46,265 nt of DNA from Candidatus Gastranaerophilales bacterium. Lineage in GTDB: Bacteria; Cyanobacteriota; Vampirovibrionia; Gastranaerophilales; Gastranaerophilaceae. A model generated the notes under the pieces. That model was not told where the DNA came from and searched no databases. It saw nothing but the letters and a program-made list of their open reading frames with translations. The stretch is taken from the NCBI GenBank assembly GCA_944323875.1, contig CALUUH010000014.1, positions 1 to 46,265 on the forward strand, read 5' to 3'. The first letter of the stretch is position 1, and every line of letters begins with the position of its first letter. The translations under genes and the position numbers were made by a program. Shown here in pieces: positions 17,529 to 23,865 of this stretch.

Positions 17529-20105
17529 ATGACAAAACCAGAAATCAATTATATAAATACAGCAGATATAAACATCGAGGATTTAACCCCGTCAATGCAG
17601 CATTATGTAACACTTAAACGTCAAAATCCGGACAAGATTTTGCTATACAGACTGGGTGATTTTTTCGAAACTTTTTTTGAAGATGCAGTTATTATGTCCA
17701 AAGAATTGGAAATAACTCTGACCGGACGCGATGCAGGTAAAAATATCGGCCGTGTTCCGCTTGCCGGTATTCCTGTTAAAGCAATGAATTCATATATTGA
17801 AAAACTTGTCCAAAAGAATTATAAAGTTGTTATCTGCGACCAGTTAGAAGACCCAAAAGAAGCAAAAGGACTGGTAAAACGCGGGATTACAAGAATTATC
17901 ACCTCCGGAACAATAACTGAAACGGATTTTTTACAGAAAAATGTTAATAATTATATTTGCGCCGTGTTTAAAGATGAACGCTCTGACACATTCGGATTTG
18001 CATATACAGATATTTCAACCGGTGAATTTAAAGTAACCCAGAGTTCTTTGAATTTGATTATATCTGAACTTGCACGCATAAGACCGGCGGAAATTGTTGC
18101 TCCTGCAATTCGCGGAGAAATTAAGCCGTTCCAGATTGTACCGGAAGAAAAAATCGATTTGCCGGATATAATTACGGCGAACTATAATTGTTCCAAAATT
18201 CCTGCATCTGTATTCAGAACTGATTTTGCGGAAAATAACCTTAAAGCGGTATTTAAGTCCGCTTCTCTTGAGGCTTTCGGGTACAACGATTACAAAATCG
18301 GTTTCCGTGCTGCAGGGGCATTGTTGGCATATATTTGGGAAAATTTGAAAGATAATGTTCCTAAGTTTGAAAAAATTGAACCTTATGAATTATCAGAATT
18401 TATGATAATTGATGCCAGCACAAGAAAAAATCTTGAACTAGTAGAAACTCTGCGTGAAAAATCAAAATACGGCTCGCTTTTGTGGGCAATAGATCGAACA
18501 CGCACCAATATGGGGGCGCGGCTTTTAAGAACATGGATTTGTCAGCCGCTCAAACGTGTTGACCAGATTATGAAGCGTCAGGATGCTATTTCTGAACTGG
18601 TTGAAAAAGCACAGGTAAGACTAAATCTGTCCTCACTATTGGAAAAGGTTTATGATATTCAAAGACTTGCGACGAAAATAAGTAACAGCAGCGCAAATCC
18701 GAGAGATTTTATAAGTTTAAAATCATCTTTATTCTCACTGCCGCAGCTTTTTGAGGCCGCATCAGTTTTAGAAAACAATCCGCTGGCGCATGTTGCGCAA
18801 TATAAAGATGATATCTGGGAATATACCCAGTTAATCGACCGGACAATAAATGAGGAATGCCCGCCTTTAATCAGAGAAGGAGGTATTATAAAATCCGGTG
18901 TGAACGGGGAACTGGATTATTTCAGAGAATTGCTTACCGGCGGCGAAAACTGGCTCAAAGAGTTTGAAGAAACAGAAAAAGAGAGAACAGGCATTAAAAA
19001 CCTTAAAGTCGGTTATAATAAAGTATTCGGCTATTTTATCGAAATTACAAATTCTTTCCTCAATCAGGTGCCGCCAACATATATTCGTAAACAAACCCTG
19101 ACAACCGGCGAAAGATTTATTACTGATGAGTTGAAAAAACATGAAGATGACGTTCTTTCCGCACGCTTCAAATCCGTAGAACTTGAATATAAATTGTTCT
19201 GTGATTTCAGAGAGTATTCAAAAGAATTTGTAACCCGCCTGAGAGAAATATCAGAAGCAATTGCAAATTGTGATGTCTTTGCCGGCCTTGCGCAGGTTGC
19301 TGTAGAAAACAATTATTGCAAACCGGTTATAGATTCATCAGACAATTTTATCGTTAAAAACGGCCGCCATCCGGTTTTGGAAAAAATATTACCGCTTGGC
19401 GAGTATGTTGCAAACGATTTGGAATTAAAAAGCAACTCAACTGATACGACACAGTTTATGATACTTACAGGCCCGAATATGGCCGGTAAATCAACATATA
19501 TGCGTCAAAATGCTTTGATTGTAATTTTAGCACAGATAGGTTCATGGGTGCCGGCTGATTATGTTGAAATAGGTATTTTTGATAAAATATTCACCCGTGT
19601 CGGTGCGTCTGATGATTTGACGCTGGGACAATCTACCTTTATGGTGGAAATGGTTGAAACCGCTTATATTTTGAATGCAGCGACCGATAAAAGTTTTATT
19701 CTGCTTGATGAAATAGGCCGCGGCACAAGTACTTATGACGGTGTTGCTATCGCGTGGTCTGTTGCGGAATATATAGCGACAAAAATTAAAGCGCGTTGCA
19801 TCTTTGCGACTCACTACCACGAATTAAACGTAATGACGCAGACTTATCCGCAAATTAAAAATTACAGAATAACTATTACCGAAGAAAACGGCGAAATTGA
19901 ATTTTTAAGAAAAATAGTACAGGGCGGAGCGAGCAAAAGCTACGGTATTCAGGTTGCAAAAATGGCCGGTCTGCCGCAGGCAGTCATTAAACGGTCTCAG
20001 GACTTAATGGTTAAGATGCAGAAAGATTTTTCAAATAACCTTTCTACCCGTAAAAAGCAGGATGGAGTAGCGCCGGAAGTTCCGCAATTAAACCTGTTTA
20101 ACTAA
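17529..20105 (+). CDS. mutS: DNA mismatch repair protein MutS
   Basis: The 858-residue protein is a full-length MutS. The mismatch-reading motif Phe-X-Glu is present as F45-F-E47 in GDFFETFFEDA (FYE is more common). The clamp and lever domains fill the middle, with KVGYNKVFGYFIEIT near residue 500. The ATPase domain has Walker A GPNMAGKST (648-656), Walker B ILLDEIGRGTSTYDG and the ATHYHEL histidine loop. It recognises mispairs and recruits MutL; no mutL is in the window. An AT-rich hairpin follows the gene. Confidence 0.97.
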   Translation: MTKPEINYINTADINIEDLTPSMQHYVTLKRQNPDKILLYRLGDFFETFFEDAVIMSKELEITLTGRDAGKNIGRVPLAGIPVKAMNSYIEKLVQKNYKVVICDQLEDPKEAKGLVKRGITRIITSGTITETDFLQKNVNNYICAVFKDERSDTFGFAYTDISTGEFKVTQSSLNLIISELARIRPAEIVAPAIRGEIKPFQIVPEEKIDLPDIITANYNCSKIPASVFRTDFAENNLKAVFKSASLEAFGYNDYKIGFRAAGALLAYIWENLKDNVPKFEKIEPYELSEFMIIDASTRKNLELVETLREKSKYGSLLWAIDRTRTNMGARLLRTWICQPLKRVDQIMKRQDAISELVEKAQVRLNLSSLLEKVYDIQRLATKISNSSANPRDFISLKSSLFSLPQLFEAASVLENNPLAHVAQYKDDIWEYTQLIDRTINEECPPLIREGGIIKSGVNGELDYFRELLTGGENWLKEFEETEKERTGIKNLKVGYNKVFGYFIEITNSFLNQVPPTYIRKQTLTTGERFITDELKKHEDDVLSARFKSVELEYKLFCDFREYSKEFVTRLREISEAIANCDVFAGLAQVAVENNYCKPVIDSSDNFIVKNGRHPVLEKILPLGEYVANDLELKSNSTDTTQFMILTGPNMAGKSTYMRQNALIVILAQIGSWVPADYVEIGIFDKIFTRVGASDDLTLGQSTFMVEMVETAYILNAATDKSFILLDEIGRGTSTYDGVAIAWSVAEYIATKIKARCIFATHYHELNVMTQTYPQIKNYRITITEENGEIEFLRKIVQGGASKSYGIQVAKMAGLPQAVIKRSQDLMVKMQKDFSNNLSTRKKQDGVAPEVPQLNLFN

Positions 20106-20118
20106 CGTTAATATTTGT

Positions 20119-20155
20119 AAAATTTTTTGCAAAAATCCGCAAAAATTTTATTTAT
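20119..20155 (+). terminator. AT-rich hairpin after mutS
   Basis: AAAATTTTTTGC (20119-20130) pairs with GCAAAAATTTT (20139-20149) around an 8-base loop and is followed by ATTTAT. It is a weak but plausible intrinsic terminator. Confidence 0.45.
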
Positions 20156-20188
20156 ACGTTTTAATGTTAGTAGGTAAAGGAGTAATTT

Positions 20189-20686
20189 ATGGAAATTGGT
20201 TTTAATCCTGCAGTAAGTTTTCGTGCGGCCAAAGCTGATGAAAGTGCAAAAAAAACATCAACTATCCAATCACCTGTCTCAACTGATTTAGAAAAGGATT
20301 CTGTAGAAATAGCTGCAAAATCTGATAAAAAAGAAAAAAAACGTCCATTTAGAAACTTTATCGCAAATGTTGCAAAATTCTTTGCAACAACAACAGAAAT
20401 GGTGAAAGGAACAATTAAAGGTACCGCATACGGAATAACAACCGGTGCAGCAGTGCTGGCCGGCGGTTGGTTATTCGGAGCATTGCCGGCCGGTTTCAGA
20501 AAAGGCGGTTCATTAAAAGAAGTTTGCAAGCATCCGTTGAAAAGTATTGGTACAAAATCAAAAGTAGCTGCCGGTTTTGCAACATTAGCGGTTGGAGCTT
20601 ATCACATTATTGCCGCTAAATTAAAAGCAAATCAAAAGACAGCAAACGTTGACCACCAGTTAAAAACAGGTCATAGACCGGCATAG
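20189..20686 (+). CDS. Uncharacterised protein with glycine-rich hydrophobic segments
   Basis: The 165-residue protein starts with about 55 polar, lysine-rich residues that contain NPAVSFRAAK. Two hydrophobic glycine/alanine stretches follow, ITTGAAVLAGGWLFGALPAG and SKVAAGFATLAVGAYHIIAA, and it ends with a polar tail. It could bind membranes or form a small pore-like or scaffold protein; no family is recognised. GTAAAGGAG lies upstream of the ATG and a clear terminator follows, so it appears to be a separate transcription unit. Its plan (polar N-terminus, then hydrophobic glycine segments) recalls the unknown protein at 32623-33987. Confidence 0.7.
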   Translation: MEIGFNPAVSFRAAKADESAKKTSTIQSPVSTDLEKDSVEIAAKSDKKEKKRPFRNFIANVAKFFATTTEMVKGTIKGTAYGITTGAAVLAGGWLFGALPAGFRKGGSLKEVCKHPLKSIGTKSKVAAGFATLAVGAYHIIAAKLKANQKTANVDHQLKTGHRPA

Positions 20687-20709
20687 GCAGCGTAGATAAT
20701 ATTTTTGGA

Positions 20710-20747
20710 AAAATCAGGTTAGGCGGTTGCGTGTAACCTGATTTTTA
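20710..20747 (+). terminator. Intrinsic terminator after the 165-residue unknown protein
   Basis: AAATCAGGTT (20711-20720) pairs with AACCTGATTT (20735-20744) and a T run follows. This is a standard Rho-independent terminator. Confidence 0.75.
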
Positions 20748-20777
20748 TACAAGTGTTGCGATAAATAAAAATTAGGG

Positions 20778-20806
20778 TTGAAATTTTTGGGATTATATGT
20801 TAAACT
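20778..20806 (+). promoter_or_regulatory. Probable promoter for the truncated prepilin leader
   Basis: TTGAAA (20778-20783), a 17-bp spacer and TAAACT (20801-20806) with an upstream TGT form a good sigma-70 site with an extended -10. It lies 32 bases before the ATG at 20839, which suggests the locus is still transcribed. Confidence 0.5.
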
Positions 20807-20838
20807 AAATATAAAGAATTTGCGAAAGAGGAAACAGG

Positions 20839-21018
20839 ATGTCGGAAGCACAGAGAAGTAAAAAAGTGAGTGGAGTGAGTAGAGTGAGTGATGTGAGTAA
20901 AGTGACGAAAGTGTTAACAGAAGAAATTTTGAAAACCCACTTAATCACTCAATCGCCTGAAACCCTTGCTATTACTGGCTTTACGGGGGGGGGGGGCAAA
21001 ACATTTAAGGCCCGCTGA
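20839..21018 (+). pseudogene. Truncated prepilin leader ORF ending just after the GFT motif
   Basis: The 59-codon frame has a good AGAGGAAACAGG site before ATG. It opens with MSEAQRSKK, then five 9-bp units (VSG VSR VSD VSK VTK), as in the P1 leader. It then reads LITQSPETLAITGFT, which is the approach to a prepilin cleavage site. Instead of LAEVLITL it runs into GGGGKTFKAR and stops, because a 12-G tract replaces the pilin body. It is either a broken pilin cassette or one whose frame depends on the G tract. No pilin body is found in any frame just downstream. Confidence 0.55.
20985..20996 (+). other. 12-base G homopolymer at the prepilin cleavage position
   Basis: Twelve consecutive G bases follow the codons for ITGFT. 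The surrounding genome is AT-rich, so a G12 run is exceptional. Such runs are classic slippage tracts in phase-variable genes, but G runs also arise as sequencing or assembly artefacts. Confidence 0.6.
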
Positions 21019-21151
21019 GCGACTAGATTTTGCTAAAAATGGAAATATTATATATTATCCACAAGTTATTTCTAGCTTGTGAAACTTGTGTTGCAAAAAA
21101 ATGAATAAAAGAAAAATAGATTACAGAAGAAAACTGAAAGGAGATTAAACT

Positions 21152-22606
21152 ATGTACAACCAAAAAACAAACAGTTATGGCGGACAGGTCCGCTCTTACA
21201 CATCAAAGGTGAGTGAAGTGAGTAAGATGTCGAAACAAGACGAACAACAATCGCCACATTCCCTTCTACCTTTGGGAGAAGGTGGCCGCAGGCCGGATGA
21301 GGGTGCGGACGCAGTCCGCTCTTACAGTCAGGCAACCGCTAAAGAAGTACGGTCAACGGTAAAAAATACCCTCGCCCCTTGCGGGAGAGGGCAGAATTTG
21401 TTAGCGAACGAATGTGAGCTTAGAAATTCGGGTGAGGGGTCTTACCAATGCGACAAGACCGACATGACCCCTCACCAAGGCAGGCCAGCCTGCACCCACA
21501 CTCTGGAGACCGCTAAAGAAGTACGGTCAACGTCAAGCCTTGCTATCCTTTCCTGCAAGGGGCGAGGAATGCGCGCCGCTTTTACTCTTGCAGAGGTCTT
21601 GATTACTCTGGCCGTCATCGGCATTGTTGCCGCTCTGACACTTCCGGGGCTCATCCAGAACCACAACGAAAAGACATGGTCTACGGCCAAAGATTTGTGG
21701 GAAAAGAAACTCACAGAAACAGTCAGACGTATGAACACTGACGGCGTCATGACAGGACACAACACCACAGAAGATTTTATGGACACTTTCAAGCAATATA
21801 TGAAAGTAATAAAGACTTGTGATAACACAGATATTAATAAATGCTATTCACCTAAAGTCGTAACAACAGGAAGCAACGAAGAACCTATGGAAGTCGAAAC
21901 AGATGGTCTTACATCTGCATCAAGCATGGGACTTAAGGAATGGCAAACTAACACTAATACCATGAGCTTTGTCGTCGCGGACGGAACAACAGTTATTATG
22001 GCATACCAGCCGGAATGTCCGTATGCAGACCCGATAGAAGATACAGGGTCTCAAGTATCTTGCATGGGATATATGGTAGATGTAAACGGAAAGAAAGGGC
22101 CTAATAGAGTAGGTAAAGATATTCAATTATCTTCCGGCGTAGCATTCTCAACTTGCGATAACCCGATTGGAGACATGTGCTGGTCAACAGACTTTGCCGC
22201 AACCAGAGCAATAAATACTTGCGAAGGCAGTGAATATGAAGATCTGGAAGAACAACATGGAAGTTACTGTTCAACAAACTATTGGGCCGGCGCAAAACTA
22301 ACTTGCAAAGAGAAGAACATGACTTTACCAACAAGAGCCCAACTAGCACAACTCGCAAGCAATTTATACGTGGATAGTTCAGGAAACGATATAACATTTG
22401 CGGAGGACACAAACAGATCAGGTATACAATTAAGAGAGCAATACAAAGAAACCCCTCCACTCACTCTTGGTTCCTACTATTGGTCCAGTGAGGAGTACAG
22501 CACTAGCTACGCATACATTCGCTACTTCAACTCGTCCACCAGCGCCTGGGGCAACTACTACGGCAAGAACCTCAGCAGTCTTCATGCCTTGTGTATTTCC
22601 AACTAA
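21152..22606 (+). CDS. Type IV pilin-like protein P2 with repeat-built leader and lectin-like C-terminus
   Basis: The 484-residue frame has the prepilin motif AAFTLAEVLITLAVIGI with Phe at 144. Two starts are possible. The ATG at 21152 has AAAGGAG 8 bases upstream and gives a 143-residue leader. The ATG at 21569 (MRAAFTLAEV) would give a leader of 4 and has AAGGGG upstream. The 417-bp leader stays open although it consists of repeats (VSE VSK, LPLGEGGRRPDEG, AKEVRST twice). The body closely matches P1 (CDNPIGDMCWST, NYWAGAK, LPTRAQLAQLAS) and ends YYWSSEEYSTSYA plus a divergent tail. It is probably a surface pilin or adhesin; this is inference. Confidence 0.85.
   Translation: MYNQKTNSYGGQVRSYTSKVSEVSKMSKQDEQQSPHSLLPLGEGGRRPDEGADAVRSYSQATAKEVRSTVKNTLAPCGRGQNLLANECELRNSGEGSYQCDKTDMTPHQGRPACTHTLETAKEVRSTSSLAILSCKGRGMRAAFTLAEVLITLAVIGIVAALTLPGLIQNHNEKTWSTAKDLWEKKLTETVRRMNTDGVMTGHNTTEDFMDTFKQYMKVIKTCDNTDINKCYSPKVVTTGSNEEPMEVETDGLTSASSMGLKEWQTNTNTMSFVVADGTTVIMAYQPECPYADPIEDTGSQVSCMGYMVDVNGKKGPNRVGKDIQLSSGVAFSTCDNPIGDMCWSTDFAATRAINTCEGSEYEDLEEQHGSYCSTNYWAGAKLTCKEKNMTLPTRAQLAQLASNLYVDSSGNDITFAEDTNRSGIQLREQYKETPPLTLGSYYWSSEEYSTSYAYIRYFNSSTSAWGNYYGKNLSSLHALCISN
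21335..21358 (+). repeat. 24-bp repeat in the P2 leader, copy 1
   Basis: ACCGCTAAAGAAGTACGGTC plus AACG is found here and again, identical, at 21509-21532. Both copies are read in the same frame as TAKEVRST. The CCGCTCTTACA string in front of the first copy is also duplicated (near 21190 and 21316). Confidence 0.8.
21509..21532 (+). repeat. 24-bp repeat in the P2 leader, copy 2
   Basis: Identical to 21335-21358. Between the copies lies a palindromic CCCTCGCCCCTTGCGGGAGA element and an AAATTCGGGTGAGGGG end. A related element lies outside genes at 22985-23049. Confidence 0.8.
22514..22603 (+). other. Candidate hypervariable region at the 3' end of P2
   Basis: Of the 30 codons after SYA, 20 end in C (TAC, CGC, AAC, ACC, AGC, GGC, CTC and others), unlike the AT-ending codons of the gene body. 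The protein tail is rich in Y, N, S and G. It aligns with the P1 tail only at a few anchor positions (F, GK, C). The pattern matches a diversity-generating retroelement target whose template has AAC codons. Confidence 0.5.
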
Positions 22607-22626
22607 GGCCAAAGTCCTTAGTTGGA
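22598..22626 (+). promoter_or_regulatory. Perfect 11-bp hairpin across the P2 stop codon
   Basis: TCCAACTAAGG (22598-22608) pairs perfectly with CCTTAGTTGGA (22616-22626) around a 7-base loop. It includes the stop codon and has no T tract. A stem-loop just after the variable region is a known requirement for retrohoming in some retroelements; it could also be an RNA-stabilising stem. Confidence 0.6.
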
Positions 22627-22630
22627 CGTG

Positions 22631-22735
22631 ACTAGGTGACTAGGTGATTAAGTGGTTACAAAATTGTGAACAGTGAACGGTAAACTGTTGTTACAAAATA
22701 AGGCAATGTGAGACTTTTCTCACGTTGCCTTTTAT
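22631..22735 (+). repeat. 3' repeat module of P2
   Basis: GTGACTAG/GTGATTAA units are followed by GTGGTTACAAAAT, GTGAAC repeats, ACTGTTGTTACAAAATAAGG and a hairpin with arms AAGGCAATGTGAGA and TCTCACGTTGCCTT. It matches the module downstream of P1 in order and sequence. It may end transcription of P2. Confidence 0.75.
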
Positions 22736-23240
22736 TCCGTCATCCCGCAGCGGTTTCGTGACGTCCTGCCACAGTCGTTGCCTTGCGGGATCTCAAAATT
22801 TTCTGTTGGGCAAGAATGCCACAACCTACATCTGTGACCTATGAACAGTAAACAGTGAACTGTTATTTCAAAATAGGGTAATGCGAAAATATTCTCACGT
22901 TGCCCTATTTTTGTAACTCCTTAGTGCCCTAGTGCCTTAGTAACTTTTTTAGGCAATGTGAAAATTTTCTCGTTGCCTTTTTTAACCTCTCCAAGGGGGA
23001 GGTCGAAATTCCGTGAGCGCAGCGAAACTGGAATTTCGGGTGGGGGTTAAACGCGTAGCTCGGTTTCTGTTTTCCGTAAGCGGTCTCCAGAGTCTAAAAG
23101 TGGACTTGTCCACCCCGCAAGGGGCGTATTTTATCGGCAATGTGAAAATTTTCTCATTGCCTTATTCCTGTAACCACTTAGTCACCTAGTCACTTAATCA
23201 CTTAGTCACAATCACAGTGCCTTAGTAACTTAGCGCCTTC
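22736..23240. repeat. Array of hairpin and palindromic repeats between P2 and rsmG
   Basis: No gene is seen here. Three more GGCAAT...ATTGCC-type hairpins lie at 22872-22916, 22951-22983 and 23133-23163. A GTGAAC block lies near 22848. A CCTCTCCAAGGGGGAGG palindrome with its GAATTTCGGGTGGGGG partner is at 22985-23049. CCCGCAAGGGG is at 23113-23124, and TAGTCAC-type 8-mers run from 23176 to 23210. The pieces are the same ones that build the leaders of P1 and P2. Confidence 0.7.
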
Positions 23241-23274
23241 ACTCGCTTCGCTCCATCCGTCCGCAAATCCGCTA
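23241..23274 (-). repeat. 34-bp repeat shared with the P1 leader
   Basis: On the minus strand this is TAGCGGATTTGCGGACGGAT plus 14 bases. It matches 11056-11089 (inside the P1 coding leader) at 31 of 34 positions. It ends exactly at the rsmG stop codon, which it supplies. Confidence 0.75.
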
Positions 23275-23865
23275 GTGTCTTTTTATGACAACCAGATTTC
23301 TGGTATGTGTTTCTTCAAGCGGTAAATCATAAGTGATTATATCCACAATTTTTGCCTGATATTTGCGCAAAACATCTTTTGCCTCTGATATCTCATCTTC
23401 AACCTTGCGGGATTTATAGGCAATAAAATATCCGTCCTTTTTTAACAAAGGCAGTGCATATCTGCTGATGATCTTTAGTGATGCGACTGCGCGTGAGGTT
23501 ACTATGTCAAATCTTTCTTTGATATTCTCTGCACGGTCACAGAGGGTATGCAGATTTTTTATCTCTAATTCTTCTTTTATTGCTTCTATTGCGTTGATTT
23601 TCTTTCTTATACTGTCAAGCCCAAACACTTCCAGCGTCGGGTATGCAAGCGCAACCGGTACGGCCGGAAATCCGCCGCCTGTTCCGATATCCAGAAGCCT
23701 CATGCCGGTGATATCTATAGTATTAAAAAACTTTTCAATAGATAGACTGTCCAATATGTGTTTTTCCCATAAATATTTTTCATCATTCTTAGATATTAAA
23801 TTCAATTTTGCGTTTTGCGCAAGAAAAATGTCGATGTATCTTTCAAAAAATTTTTTATCTTCCAT
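23272..23865 (-). CDS. rsmG: 16S rRNA (guanine-N7) methyltransferase RsmG
   Basis: The 197-residue protein methylates G527 of 16S rRNA. Family marks are NLISKNDEKYLWEKHILDSL near residues 22-41, the SAM-binding LLDIGTGGGFPAVPVAL (from about residue 57) and VTSRAVASL. Its length is slightly below the usual 205-240, with a short C-terminus that ends at a dispersed repeat. Its start lies 11 bases inside the end of the upstream NTPase-TPR gene, so the two are probably translationally coupled. Confidence 0.95.
   Translation of the reverse strand: MEDKKFFERYIDIFLAQNAKLNLISKNDEKYLWEKHILDSLSIEKFFNTIDITGMRLLDIGTGGGFPAVPVALAYPTLEVFGLDSIRKKINAIEAIKEELEIKNLHTLCDRAENIKERFDIVTSRAVASLKIISRYALPLLKKDGYFIAYKSRKVEDEISEAKDVLRKYQAKIVDIITYDLPLEETHTRNLVVIKRH

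Noticed and set aside
22607-23271. Reverse transcriptase or template repeat downstream of P2
   Set aside because: No coding frame of useful length and no match to the P2 tail; only hairpin repeats are present.
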